Source: CAWIOX01 sp963837775 (GTDB lineage Bacteria; Pseudomonadota; Gammaproteobacteria; Burkholderiales; Burkholderiaceae_D). Taken from it: a DNA stretch of 64,000 nt. The position numbers were made by a program, and so were the translations under genes. The notes beneath the pieces were generated by a model, which was not told the origin of the DNA, searched no databases, and was given only the letters and a program-made list of their open reading frames with translations. Every line of letters starts with the position of its first letter. The stretch's first letter is position 1. The DNA lies in assembly GCA_963837775.1 (NCBI GenBank), contig CAWIOX010000029.1:124001-188000 (forward strand). Direction: 5' to 3'. Shown here in pieces: positions 7,804-17,043 of the stretch.

Positions 7804-9322
7804 GGATATTCTTCCCGGCGAAAACTTTTTGTTGGATCAGTGGCGAGACACGGTAGCGATCTTCACCGTAGACCTGGCCCAGATTGGCGAGAACCTCGCC
7901 TATTTTCTGCAAGCCCACGGTGTCGGCCCAGGCGAGTGGCCCACAGGGATAGTTGACGCCCAGACGCATGGCTGAATCGGCTCCCTTTGCATCGCATACG
8001 CCTTGATTAACGGCATCCGCCGCTTCATTGGCCAGCATGGCGACGCTGCGCATGACGGCAAGACCGGGTATGTCGCTAAAGCGGGAGACCGCAATACCTG
8101 CGGCTTGCAGCAGGCCGATGGCCCGCGCCGCGCTCAGTGCATCGCATTGCCCGGCAACGCTGATGGCCAGTCGGGTCGTCTTGCTGTAATCCAGCGCCAA
8201 ATCAATCAGCACGACATTGGCGATGCCGGATTCAGCAGCGCGACACGTCGCCGTGCGGCCATCGGTGACATACAGCGCCGCCCCGCCGGCCTCGGCAATG
8301 CATTCGCCCATCGCGGCCGAGCGGGTAAAACTGACATCATTGGCACGCAAGCGTTCTGCCAGTGCTTTGGCCGCCGTGGACTCACCGTAAATGACAATAT
8401 CGTCCGGCACCAACTGCACAGCTTCGGTGTCCGGTGCTGGACGCACGGCCCCTTCGCGATAATCATAAAATCCGCGACCGGTTTTTTTACCGAGAAAACC
8501 GGCATCGACCAGTTCTTGCTGGATCAGGGAAGGCAGAAAACGCTGGTCGTTGTAGAAAGCATTCCACACCGAGCGGGTCACCGCAAAATTGACGTCATGG
8601 CCTATCATGTCCATCAACTCAAACGGCCCCATGCGGAAGCCGCCGGCTTCGCGGCAGCAGGCGTCGATGGTCGCCGGATCGGCTCCGCCTTCATTGAGTA
8701 CGCGCATGGCTTCTGCGTAATACGGACGCGCAACTCGATTGACGATGAAGCCAGGTGTTGATTTGGCATACACCGGCGTCTTGCCCCAGGCAGCAGCGGT
8801 AGCGAACAGCGTTTCCGCCACGGCCCGGTCGGTAGCCAGACCGGAAATGATTTCTACCAGCGCCATCAAGGGCGCCGGGTTGAAAAAATGCAGGCCGGCC
8901 AGACGTTCCGGGTGTTTCAGTGCCGCACCGATCGCCGTCACGGAAATAGAGGATGTATTGGTGCCAAAAATGCAACCATCACCGACGACCGCTTCGAGGT
9001 CGCTGTACAGCTTTTGCTTGGCGTCCAGATTTTCGACAATCGCCTCAATCACCAGACTGGCGTTGGCCAGGTCGGATAATTGATTAACCGCGATGAGTCG
9101 CTCACCCGCGGCAGCTGCTGCTTCTACGGACAACTTGCCTTTTTCAGCCATTTTTGCGAACTGGGCGCGGATACCGGCGACGGCACGTGCGGCTGCTTCA
9201 GGTCGGTTATCCAGCAATTTCACCGGATGGCCGGCGGCGGCCGCAATCTGGGCAATACCTGCGCCCATGGCGCCGGTGCCGACCACGGCGATCACCGCCT
9301 GCTTTGAAAGAGCGTTACTCAT
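7796..9322 (-). CDS. paaH: 3-hydroxyacyl-CoA dehydrogenase PaaH
   Basis: PaaH oxidises 3-hydroxyadipyl-CoA to 3-oxoadipyl-CoA with NAD+. The 508-residue protein starts MSNALSKQ and has the Rossmann motif GTGAMGAG at 15-22, followed by two dehydrogenase C-terminal domains, as expected for the long PaaH form. I chose the ATG at 9320-9322 because it starts the family domain; the open frame continues further upstream only antisense-like through paaG. Four bases separate it from the paaG stop, so coupling is likely. Confidence 0.95.
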   Translation of the reverse strand: MSNALSKQAVIAVVGTGAMGAGIAQIAAAAGHPVKLLDNRPEAAARAVAGIRAQFAKMAEKGKLSVEAAAAAGERLIAVNQLSDLANASLVIEAIVENLDAKQKLYSDLEAVVGDGCIFGTNTSSISVTAIGAALKHPERLAGLHFFNPAPLMALVEIISGLATDRAVAETLFATAAAWGKTPVYAKSTPGFIVNRVARPYYAEAMRVLNEGGADPATIDACCREAGGFRMGPFELMDMIGHDVNFAVTRSVWNAFYNDQRFLPSLIQQELVDAGFLGKKTGRGFYDYREGAVRPAPDTEAVQLVPDDIVIYGESTAAKALAERLRANDVSFTRSAAMGECIAEAGGAALYVTDGRTATCRAAESGIANVVLIDLALDYSKTTRLAISVAGQCDALSAARAIGLLQAAGIAVSRFSDIPGLAVMRSVAMLANEAADAVNQGVCDAKGADSAMRLGVNYPCGPLAWADTVGLQKIGEVLANLGQVYGEDRYRVSPLIQQKVFAGKNIHD

Positions 9323-9326
9323 CCGC

Positions 9327-10124
9327 TTATTCCCCAGTGAAATTCGGTGCGCGCTTGCCGATGAAGGCGGCAACACCCTCAGTGAAGTCGGCGCTCCAGC
9401 CCAGCTCGCGCATGAAACCGCCCTCCATCGAAAGCTGCTGTTCCAGGGTGTGGCCAGGGGCCGCGTGCATGGCTTGACGGGTGCGCACCAGGGCTTTTGT
9501 CGGCGCGATGGAAAGTTGCGCGGCCAAAGCATCGACCGTCGCTGCAAACTCAGCATCATCAATGGCAGCCCAGATCAAGCCCCAATCGGCGGCTTTCTCT
9601 GCAGACAGCTTGTCAGCCAGCAGGGCCAGTCCCATGGCACGCGCCATTCCAATGCGTTGCGGCAGGAACCAGGTTCCGCCAGTATCGGGAATCAGCCCGA
9701 CCTTGGAGAAAGCCTGCAGGAATGATGCGGATTTGCAGGCAATCACCAGATCGCAGGCCAGCGCCAGACTGGCGCCGGCACCCGCCGCCATACCATTGAC
9801 GGCGGCGATGGTTGGCACGCGCAGATTTTGCAGACGCAGGATCAACGGCTTGTAGTTTTTCTCAACCACCTCGCCCAGATCTGGCGGCGCTTCACCCGGC
9901 ACGAACTGCACCTGCTTGTCTGACAAATCCTGTCCGGCACAAAAACCGCGGCCGGCACCCGTCAGCACCAGCACCCGGATCGCCTTATCTTCCTGAACCT
10001 GATCGAGTGCCACACGCAATTCGGCGTGCATGGCCTCATTGAAGCTGTTCATCTTGTCCGGACGATTGAGCGTCAGGCGGGCAATACTGCCTTGTACCTC
10101 GAAACGTATATTTTCAAAAGTCAT
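9327..10124 (-). CDS. paaG: 1,2-epoxyphenylacetyl-CoA isomerase PaaG
   Basis: PaaG isomerises the ring epoxide to oxepin-CoA and also shifts double bonds later in the pathway. This crotonase-fold protein of 265 residues shows GRGFCAGQDLSDKQ around residue 59-72 and the GMAAGAGASLALACDL oxyanion region around 110-125, both typical of PaaG. It lies between paaN and paaH with very short gaps. Confidence 0.95.
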   Translation of the reverse strand: MTFENIRFEVQGSIARLTLNRPDKMNSFNEAMHAELRVALDQVQEDKAIRVLVLTGAGRGFCAGQDLSDKQVQFVPGEAPPDLGEVVEKNYKPLILRLQNLRVPTIAAVNGMAAGAGASLALACDLVIACKSASFLQAFSKVGLIPDTGGTWFLPQRIGMARAMGLALLADKLSAEKAADWGLIWAAIDDAEFAATVDALAAQLSIAPTKALVRTRQAMHAAPGHTLEQQLSMEGGFMRELGWSADFTEGVAAFIGKRAPNFTGE

Positions 10125-10133
10125 GGCAGAGCC

Positions 10134-11801
10134 TTAAACGTGGTAACGACGCTGGATAACCCGGAAGCGGTTGGCCACGAAAGCCGAATCGGAGTAGGAA
10201 GCGTTCGCCGCCGGATTGCCACCGGTACCGTGGTAATCGGAGAAGGCTGAGGACTGATTGACAAACACGCCGCCAGTCAAGTTGATCGACAGGGCCACCT
10301 TGGAACGCCAGGTTGCCGCTGTCATCGCATCGATGACTTCCGGCTTGGTTGAGTAGATGCCAGCGGTCAAAGCGCCGTGAGTGGCAATAATGCGCTCAGA
10401 CAGTGCAATGGCTGCAGCCGTATCGGCAACTTTGACAATGAAGCTGATCGGGCCAAATCGCTCTTCCATGTAAGCTTTTTCATCCGCAGCATCACACGCC
10501 AGCAGGATCGGCGTACGGACTTCCGCTTTTGGAAATTCAGGGTTCTCGAGCTTCGTGGAGGAAAGAATCACCCTGCCCAGCGCACCGCTATCGGCCTCGG
10601 CGATACGATTCAGCGTATCGGCAGATTGAATTGCACCAAGGACTGCGTGCGCGACTTCCGGCTTGGACAGGAAACCTTCCACCGCCCGTGCCAGGTCGGC
10701 ACAGACATCATCGTAGGATTTATGACCGTCTTCCGTCTCAATACCCCCTGCCGGCACGAACAGGGCCTGTGAAGTAGTACACATCTGGCCGGAGTACAGC
10801 GATAGCGTGAACGCCAGATTGCGCAGCATCGGTTTGTAAGCATCAGTCGAGTCGATCACGATGTTGTTCACACCAGCCAACTCTGCATAAACCTGCGCCT
10901 GACGGCAATTGTCGATCAGCCACTGACCGAAAACATTGCCGCCGGTGAAGTCAATCGACTTCACCGCCGAATGGGTTACCAACTGCTGCGTGGTTTCGCG
11001 CTTGGCAGCAACACAGAGAGTGACCAGATTAGGATCGATGCCATTTTCAGCCAGCACTGTACGAATAGTGCGTACGGTAATGGCTGCCGGCAAAATGGCG
11101 TTGCTATGCGGTTTGACGATGACGGCATTGCCGGTCGCCAGTGCGGCAAATAGTCCGGGATAGGTATTCCAGGTCGGGAAGGTGCCACAACCAACGACGA
11201 CGCCGACACCACGCCCCACCAATTCATAGTGTTTTTTCAGCACCAGCGGCGGATTCTTGCCCTGCGGCTTTTCCCAAATTGTTTCGGCCGGCACGAAACT
11301 CTGTTCCCGATAGGCATAAGTCACCGCCTCCAGACCACGATCCTGCGCATGTGGCGCACCAGCCTGGAAAGCCATCATCCAGCCCTGACCCGTAGTCATC
11401 ATTACGGAGTGTGCCAGCTCAAAGCTTTGTTTGTTCAAGCGATCCAGTATCTCGATACAAATGCCGGTACGCCCTTCGCAGCCGACCGCCTGCCAGGCTT
11501 GCATAGCTCGCTGACCGGCATCAATCAATGCCTGAGCGTCGCAAACCGGATATTGCACATTGAGTTCAATGCCAAACGGGGACTGTTCCCCGCCTTGCCA
11601 ACCAGTCTGCCCCGGTTGGTCGATATCAAATTTCTGCCCCAGAAACGCTTCAAAAGCAGCCTTGCCATCCTGTGCCGCGGTCTCACCGTATGTTTTTGGG
11701 CTGGGCATTTCATTGTAGGCGGCCCAGTAACCACGGGTCTGGATTGCCTTGAGCGCATTGTCCAGCGTGGCGCGGTGTTTTTCGAATAAGGGGTGAGACA
11801 T
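10134..11801 (-). CDS. paaN: Phenylacetate pathway aldehyde dehydrogenase PaaN (ring-cleavage semialdehyde)
   Basis: This 555-residue aldehyde dehydrogenase matches the PaaN form found in betaproteobacteria. It oxidises the semialdehyde formed when oxepin-CoA is hydrolysed. Visible ALDH features are the ELAGVNN glutamate region and the SGQMCTTSQ nucleophilic cysteine. Unlike E. coli PaaZ it has no MaoC-type hydratase domain, so oxepin-CoA hydrolysis must come from another hydratase. The ATG at 11801 has a clear CAGGAGAAATCA ribosome site and is preferred over an upstream start 18 codons earlier. It is the first gene of the paa operon. Confidence 0.93.
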   Translation of the reverse strand: MSHPLFEKHRATLDNALKAIQTRGYWAAYNEMPSPKTYGETAAQDGKAAFEAFLGQKFDIDQPGQTGWQGGEQSPFGIELNVQYPVCDAQALIDAGQRAMQAWQAVGCEGRTGICIEILDRLNKQSFELAHSVMMTTGQGWMMAFQAGAPHAQDRGLEAVTYAYREQSFVPAETIWEKPQGKNPPLVLKKHYELVGRGVGVVVGCGTFPTWNTYPGLFAALATGNAVIVKPHSNAILPAAITVRTIRTVLAENGIDPNLVTLCVAAKRETTQQLVTHSAVKSIDFTGGNVFGQWLIDNCRQAQVYAELAGVNNIVIDSTDAYKPMLRNLAFTLSLYSGQMCTTSQALFVPAGGIETEDGHKSYDDVCADLARAVEGFLSKPEVAHAVLGAIQSADTLNRIAEADSGALGRVILSSTKLENPEFPKAEVRTPILLACDAADEKAYMEERFGPISFIVKVADTAAAIALSERIIATHGALTAGIYSTKPEVIDAMTAATWRSKVALSINLTGGVFVNQSSAFSDYHGTGGNPAANASYSDSAFVANRFRVIQRRYHV

Positions 11802-11867
11802 TGATTTCTCCTGGATATGGATCGTGATCGATTGCAAACAGGCTGCTTTAGCCAACGCTTAACAATA

Positions 11868-11904
11868 ATTACAAATTATTTCATTGATCTAGATTAGATG
11901 TATC
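11868..11904. promoter_or_regulatory. Candidate operator upstream of the paa operon (degenerate half)
   Basis: The arrangement is ATTACA-N25-TGTATC. The right half is identical to the right halves at 12095-12100 and 24440-24445, the left half differs by two bases, and the total span of 37 is the same as at 12064. It lies about 65-100 bases upstream of the paaN start. Confidence 0.45.
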
Positions 11905-12063
11905 AGTTAAAACAGTCAAGACACAAAATTACATTTAGCGAAATCAATTCCATAAAATTTAAAATATCTTATGAATACAACGATTAATTATCATTAATTA
12001 CGTTAATTTTTATTATTAAAGCAACTAATAAGCAGTAAAAAATATACTTCAATAATTTATTGC

Positions 12064-12100
12064 GATACAAAATTATTTGCATTTACAATTATTTTGTATC
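12064..12100. promoter_or_regulatory. Candidate operator upstream of the diiron operon
   Basis: Perfect 10-base arms GATACAAAAT and ATTTTGTATC, separated by 17 bases, lie about 70-105 bases before the diiron gene start. The same GATACA/TGTATC halves with nearly equal spacing occur before the liv operon. The regulator is unknown; PaaX or the IclR protein encoded at 16066 are candidates. Confidence 0.6.
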
Positions 12101-12168
12101 ATTATTGATTGGCGGAGCCAGACTAGGAAGTCAGCCCGTTTTTCTGATAACCCGAATAAGGAGGAGCT

Positions 12169-13197
12169 ATGTCAAGCAACAAAGAGCGTTTCGCAGACAC
12201 AATGGAATTCCCACCAGAAACCAAGCAGCCCAACATCTATCCGCTGTCCTGGAATGTCAAAACCAAGAAACTGCAGGAAGTATGGGAGGCCTCCCTGCGC
12301 GAGAGCTGGGATCCTGAAAAGTTACCTTGGGACACTCTGGATGTTGACAGCTACACCTGGGAAGAACGTGAATCCATCGCCTACTGGTGGAGCCTGTTGT
12401 CGGTGTTCGACGCCTCTGCGCCCCCGGTTTTTGCCGAGGCGCTGATCAAGACATACGAAGATCACGAAGAAGATCCGGTGCGCAAATGCTTTTTCTCGGT
12501 CACCCGGGATGAACAGAACCACGAAATCATGTGCGGCCTGGCCATCACCAGGATGCTCGGACACCCGGACCCGATAAGCTACGAGCCGAAAACCGAACTC
12601 GGCAAGCGCTTGCAGAAAAACGTGAAATGGCTGTACTTCAATGGCGGCCGTTACTGGACTGGCTACAAGCAGGCGGTGCCGAAGTACGATCTGGCGGTGC
12701 TGTTCAGTTCATTCCTGATGGGCGAAATAGCTGCCGCCACCATCTTCAAGCAGATGTTCGACAACACCCGCGAAGCCGTCTTCAAGGAAGGCTTCAAGAA
12801 CATCGGCCGCGATGAGGGCCGTCACATGGCCATCTGCATGGCCGTGATGGAACGCGACTATCCGGGCCTCAAAGAGGAAACCAAGGCCATCGTCACCAAA
12901 CAGATCCGCGCTGGTTACCTGTTCCTGTCTGCCGTGCTGTTCGAGCCACCGATGGAATTCTGGGATTTGCCGTCCGACTTCATCGCCAATCAGCGTGAAG
13001 CAGAAGAAGTGGCACGCGGCGCCGGTTTCGGCATCCCGACCTATGAAGCCAAGCGAGAAAACTGGAAGAACGCAATGATCAATCTGAAGGGCGTGCTGGA
13101 TCGCTACAACATTCCGTTCCCGGCCATTCCGGAACTCGGCCTTAGCGGCCAGGAAATCAGCGAAATCGACATGAACGACATCATTCCGGTCTTCTAA
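12169..13197 (+). CDS. Ferritin-like diiron carboxylate protein, putative oxygenase component
   Basis: This 342-residue soluble protein is a four-helix-bundle diiron protein of the broad ribonucleotide-reductase-R2/AurF/desaturase type. Two E-x2-H motifs are visible, E115/H118 (RDEQNHE) and E216/H219 (RDEGRHM). E186 (LMGEIA) and either E90 or D81 would complete a six-ligand site. It is too short and too different for BoxB or PaaA. The next gene encodes a ferredoxin-NAD reductase that could supply electrons, and both lie beside paa genes behind a shared operator. I infer an O2-activating enzyme acting on an aromatic acid or CoA ester; the substrate is not recognised. Confidence 0.7.
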   Translation: MSSNKERFADTMEFPPETKQPNIYPLSWNVKTKKLQEVWEASLRESWDPEKLPWDTLDVDSYTWEERESIAYWWSLLSVFDASAPPVFAEALIKTYEDHEEDPVRKCFFSVTRDEQNHEIMCGLAITRMLGHPDPISYEPKTELGKRLQKNVKWLYFNGGRYWTGYKQAVPKYDLAVLFSSFLMGEIAAATIFKQMFDNTREAVFKEGFKNIGRDEGRHMAICMAVMERDYPGLKEETKAIVTKQIRAGYLFLSAVLFEPPMEFWDLPSDFIANQREAEEVARGAGFGIPTYEAKRENWKNAMINLKGVLDRYNIPFPAIPELGLSGQEISEIDMNDIIPVF

Positions 13198-13280
13198 ACC
13201 GCAACAAACTGCTGGCCGGTGCTCGGCAAGGGGCGCCGGCCTTACCTCAACAGAAAAACACTGCAGAAAAGGGGAAAACA

Positions 13281-14330
13281 ATGACTCGCATCATCATGCA
13301 ACCCTCGGGCAAATCCGTCGATTGCGCTTACGGCGACACCGTACTCATGGCGCTCGAAAAAGCGGGCTACGCCTTGCCTAACAACTGTCGCGCCGGTGCC
13401 TGCGGCGAATGCAAAGTGAAGGTTACCAACGGCCAATTCGACCAGGGCATGGTTCTCGACATGGCGCTCTCCCAGGAAGAGCGCAAACAGGGCTACGGCC
13501 TGATGTGCATGGCCAAGCCGATTTCAGAGGAACTGACCATCGAATGGGGTACTGCAGATGCGCAGCCAAAACTCTTCCCGCCACGCCAAGACGCCCTCTT
13601 CGTCGTCACTGAAAAACGGCCTATAGCCCAGCGGGTCGCCGAATTGCGCCTGCGTCCGGTCGGTCAACCCATCCGTTACTGGCCCGGTCAGTACGTCACC
13701 ATTGGCGATCCTCGCGCCGACATTCCGCCCCGCGCCTATTCCATTTCCAACGCGCCGCGCCCGGACGGCGAACTGGTTTTACAGGTCGCCCGTGCCGAGG
13801 GCGGCGTCACCAGCAACTGGATCCACGATCAATTAAACATCGGTGAAAGCGTCAAGATATCCGGCGCTTACGGCACGTTCATCGGCGACCCGTCGGTCGA
13901 CACCCCGGTGCTCTGCCTGGCTGCCGGAACCGGCCTCGCCCCGATTCTGGCACTGGCCGAAGCCGCCCTTCGCCGCGGCTTCAAAAAATCGGTCACCATG
14001 CTCTTTTCCGCTCGCGCCAAGGACGATGTCTACAGCCAGGGCCTGATGGCCTGGTGGCGAACCAAGCATCGCAATTTCGACTATAAGATCACGCTGACCA
14101 GGGAAGAAGAGGCTGGCTATCTTGCCGGCCGCATTGATGTCGTACTGCCCAAGCTGTTCCCAGATCTATCCAGGCACACCATTTTTGCAGCGGGCAGTCC
14201 GGAATTTGTTGACACCTGTCGGGCAACAGTCAAGCAACTGGGCGCCAAAGATGAATTGATCCACACTGAAGGCTTTTTTGCCCAGCAACAAGCAGTCGTC
14301 GCCGATGCCGATCACCTGCTCCCGTTCTAA
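13281..14330 (+). CDS. Ferredoxin-flavoprotein NAD(P)H reductase (2Fe-2S/FAD)
   Basis: This 349-residue electron-transfer protein has an N-terminal plant-type 2Fe-2S domain with C36, C41, C44 and C76, an FAD domain with RAYSISN at 151-157, and an NAD domain with LAAGTGLAP at 213-221. The ferredoxin-first order is that of BenC-type oxygenase reductases, opposite to PaaE, which ends with its ferredoxin. A GGGGAA box precedes the ATG. It lies 83 bases after the diiron gene and is almost certainly its electron donor. Confidence 0.88.
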   Translation: MTRIIMQPSGKSVDCAYGDTVLMALEKAGYALPNNCRAGACGECKVKVTNGQFDQGMVLDMALSQEERKQGYGLMCMAKPISEELTIEWGTADAQPKLFPPRQDALFVVTEKRPIAQRVAELRLRPVGQPIRYWPGQYVTIGDPRADIPPRAYSISNAPRPDGELVLQVARAEGGVTSNWIHDQLNIGESVKISGAYGTFIGDPSVDTPVLCLAAGTGLAPILALAEAALRRGFKKSVTMLFSARAKDDVYSQGLMAWWRTKHRNFDYKITLTREEEAGYLAGRIDVVLPKLFPDLSRHTIFAAGSPEFVDTCRATVKQLGAKDELIHTEGFFAQQQAVVADADHLLPF

Positions 14331-14332
14331 AA

Positions 14333-14370
14333 TGCCCTTTTCTGCTAAGAACTCTGTTCAGAAATGGGCA
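14333..14370. terminator. Hairpin after the reductase gene
   Basis: Twelve-base arms TGCCCTTTTCTG and CAGAAATGGGCA pair with one mismatch across a 14-base loop, starting three bases after the reductase stop. There is no T-run, so it may be a weak terminator, an RNA-stabilising hairpin or an operator for the following paaX gene. Confidence 0.45.
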
Positions 14371-14419
14371 GAATCGCTACCATGTAAGCCCTTTACGCCT
14401 GCATATCCTGACAACTCTC

Positions 14420-15359
14420 GTGATTCCTCCCATTCAGAAACACCTTGACAATTTTCGGCAGCAGAGCCGCATGCAGGCCGGTTCGCTGATTATTTCTGTT
14501 TTTGGCGATGCCGTTCTGCCGCGCGGCGGGCGCATCTGGCTTGGCAGCCTGATTGGCCTGCTTGAACCCTTGCAACTCAATGAACGGCTCATCAGAACTT
14601 CTGTTTTCCGTCTCGCCAAAGAAGAATGGCTGCGCACCGAAGCCCATGGCCGGCGCGCAGATTACATGCTGACGCCCGCAGGGCAACGCCGCTTTGAAGA
14701 AGCATCCCGCCATATTTATGCATCCAACGCCCCGATCTGGGATCGCCGCTGGCGTCTCATTCTGACGGTCGGAGAACTGGATCCCAAGCAGCGTGAACGT
14801 CTGCGTCGCGCGCTCTTCTGGCAAGGTTTTGGCGTACTCGGTTCGGATTGTTTTGTGCATCCAAGCGCTGACCTGACTACCGCATTCGATGCACTCATGA
14901 CGGATGGCATGACCGATCTGCTCAGCCATTTGATGCCATTGCTCGCCGCCGACTCGCGCTTAGGCCTCTCCGCCAGCGACGTCGACATGGTGAAGTGTGC
15001 CTGGAACCTGGAACAGCTTGCAACGGCCTATGCAGATTTCGCAAACCGCTACCACCCGATTCTGGAAACGCTGCGCCGCGACACATACGGGGAAATTGAC
15101 GATGAAAGCGCTTTTTTGCTGCGCACTCTGCTCATCCACGACTATCGCCGATTATTGCTACGCGACCCGGAACTTCCCGATGTACTGCTTCCGATCAACT
15201 GGCCCGGGCAGAAAGCCCGCCTGCTGTGCAAGGAACTCTACCGGCGACTGCTTACCCCCTCCGAGCGCCACCTTGACCTGCACATGAAACTGGCCAATGG
15301 CACAACCCCGGCAGCCTCGCCCATGCTGGCTGAGCGCTTCCAGAATGAAGACCCGCTGA
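14420..15359 (+). CDS. paaX: Phenylacetate repressor PaaX, normal stop displaced by a frameshift
   Basis: PaaX represses phenylacetate genes and is released by phenylacetyl-CoA. The N terminus (MQAGSLIISVFGDAVLPRGG, then LIRTSVFRLAKEEWL) is the PaaX winged-helix region. From a GTG at 14420 the frame as given does not stop at the usual length but runs antisense through paaY to 15979, giving 519 residues. Deleting one C from the CCC at 15352-15354 creates a TGA at 15357-15359 and a normal 312-residue protein that ends 11 bases before the convergent paaY stop. I therefore annotate the end there. It is either a real frameshift or a sequencing error. Confidence 0.85.
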
Positions 15360-15370
15360 CCCTGCCCAAG

Positions 15371-15988
15371 CTAATCAGCGCTTTTTTTCAGATCCACCAG
15401 CGGAACGACGCCAGGCACCTGGATGCGCTTGCGATCGGCCTCCACTGCCGTCAGCGGCGCAGTTTCCTGCATGCTCGCCAGGCTGCGGCGGGCCAGCTCG
15501 TGATAAGTGCGCGTCCCATCACTTTTCCAGGAAATTTCCTCTTCGCTGAGTTGGCGAATTACCTTGGCCGGCATCCCGGCAGCCAGGCTGCGCGGCGGAA
15601 TTTCCGCTCCGGCTTTTACAAAGGCACAAGCCGCCACTATCGCCGATTCACCAATCACGGCCTTATCCATGATTACCGCATTCATGCCAATCAGAGCATT
15701 CCTGCCGATACGGCAACCGTGCAACACCGCGCCATGGCCGATGTGACCGTCCTCTTCAACCACCGTATCAGTCCCCGGAAACCCATGCATGACACAGGTA
15801 TCCTGGAGATTGGCCCCACGCTCCAGAATCAGACGACCAAAGTCACCGCGCAAACTGGCGCAGGGACCGACATAGCAGCCAGGGCCGACAATCACATCGC
15901 CAATCAGCACGGCACTGGGGTGGACAAAAGCCGTCGGATCGACAACGGGAACGATGCCGTCAATGGCATAAACGCGTAGAGAATTCAT
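15371..15988 (-). CDS. paaY: Phenylacetate degradation hexapeptide-repeat thioesterase PaaY
   Basis: PaaY is a left-handed beta-helix protein of the gamma-carbonic-anhydrase type that acts as a thioesterase on pathway CoA intermediates. The 205-residue product shows hexapeptide turns such as VIGDVIVGPGCYVG (seen as VLIGDVIVGPGCYVGP) and the histidines expected to bind metal in TCVMHGFPGTDT and GHIGHGAVLHG. It is convergent with paaX and divergent from the IclR gene, with only 77 bases between the two starts. Confidence 0.94.
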   Translation of the reverse strand: MNSLRVYAIDGIVPVVDPTAFVHPSAVLIGDVIVGPGCYVGPCASLRGDFGRLILERGANLQDTCVMHGFPGTDTVVEEDGHIGHGAVLHGCRIGRNALIGMNAVIMDKAVIGESAIVAACAFVKAGAEIPPRSLAAGMPAKVIRQLSEEEISWKSDGTRTYHELARRSLASMQETAPLTAVEADRKRIQVPGVVPLVDLKKSAD

Positions 15989-16065
15989 CGGTAATGCTCC
16001 ATTATGGAATGCGCAAGATTCTATATGATAAAATTTATTTTTAATAACGTAACTAAAAACAGATC

Positions 16066-16842
16066 ATGACCGAAGGAAAACACGGCGTCCAGTCACTCGA
16101 AATCGGCATGGGCATCTTGCGTGCCATGGTCAGCGGGCAGCGCTCGATGATGCTCAAGGACATTGCTGCGGCAGCCGACATGCCCGCCTCCAAGGCGCAT
16201 CGCTATCTGGTCAGCCTGATTCGCGCCGGACTGGTTGAACAGGATTCGATGACATCGCGCTACAACCTGGGGCCGTTTGCCCTCAACATCGGCCTGGTCG
16301 CCATTGACCGACTCGACAGGATACGGCTCGGGCTCACTGCCATTGCCGAATTGCGCGACGCCATTAATGAGACTACTGCGCTGGCAGTTTGGGGTGAAAC
16401 CGGCCCTATCGTTATACGCTGGGAGCGGCCACGACGCCCGATCACGGTCAACGTGGTCACGGGAACCTCATTAAGCTTGCTGACGACGGCCAGCGGACGG
16501 GTTTTTGCCGCCTGGCTGCCGAAGACTTTCGTCGATCCGTTGATTGCCAAGGAACTGAAAAGCAAGGCCTTGCCCAATCTCAAGACCAGAAACGATGTGG
16601 AAACCATGCTTGAAAAGATCCGGGCAGAAGGTGTGGCGCCCATTTTTGACCACTACATCAAGAACGTCGAGGCAGTCGCAGCCCCCGTTTTCAATTTCAA
16701 GAATGAAATTACGATGGCTCTGGTCGTGGTCGGCGTCGAGGGCATGATCGATCTGAATCCAGACAGCCCGGTCATCACCGGATTAAAACACTCGGCCAAG
16801 GAACTCTCTCTGCGCCTCGGCGCGACATGCGAACAACCCTAG
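16066..16842 (+). CDS. IclR-family transcriptional regulator
   Basis: This 258-residue protein has an N-terminal winged helix-turn-helix (residues about 8-70, with MPASKAHRYLVSLIRAGLVE) and a C-terminal GAF-like effector domain, as in aromatic-catabolism regulators of the IclR family. It is divergent from paaY, so it may regulate paaY, paaX or the operators with GATACA/TGTATC halves. A related IclR protein is encoded at 18092. The effector is not known from sequence. Confidence 0.88.
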   Translation: MTEGKHGVQSLEIGMGILRAMVSGQRSMMLKDIAAAADMPASKAHRYLVSLIRAGLVEQDSMTSRYNLGPFALNIGLVAIDRLDRIRLGLTAIAELRDAINETTALAVWGETGPIVIRWERPRRPITVNVVTGTSLSLLTTASGRVFAAWLPKTFVDPLIAKELKSKALPNLKTRNDVETMLEKIRAEGVAPIFDHYIKNVEAVAAPVFNFKNEITMALVVVGVEGMIDLNPDSPVITGLKHSAKELSLRLGATCEQP

Positions 16843-16916
16843 CAGCTCACAGCATCGTTGAGTAAATCAATTAATGTGCAAGACGGCGTCAAAACTCGGC
16901 TGTGGATTCACAAAAA

Positions 16917-16988
16917 ATACGGGAGTATCAGTCATTTTCATGCCATTCCCCGCATAGTTTTATTGGGGTTTTAAATATACTCCCGTAT
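16917..16988 (+). repeat. Dispersed intergenic repeat, copy 1 of 6
   Basis: A 72-base element bounded by perfect 12-base inverted ends, ATACGGGAGTAT and ATACTCCCGTAT, with TCATTTTCAT near the left and TTTTAAATATAC near the right. It lies between two convergent regulator genes. Its core differs more from the other five copies than its ends do. Confidence 0.8.
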
Positions 16989-17043
16989 GCATATGGAGCA
17001 TGCCCGCCCCCATCATGGACGGTGCGTAACATCAATTACTTGA

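Larger units (their letters stand above)
11802..12168. promoter_or_regulatory. Divergent AT-rich promoter region between paaN and the diiron operon
   Basis: This 367-base gene-free stretch is much richer in A and T than its surroundings and separates two divergent operons. It carries two copies of a spaced inverted repeat, described separately at 11868-11904 and 12064-12100, and should hold the promoters of both operons. The plus-strand gene has a strong AAGGAGGAGCT ribosome site just before 12169. Confidence 0.75.

Noticed and set aside
15360..15979. Continuation of the paaX frame to 519 residues
   Set aside because: This part runs antisense through paaY, shows no PaaX similarity and disappears if one C in CCC at 15352-15354 is removed.
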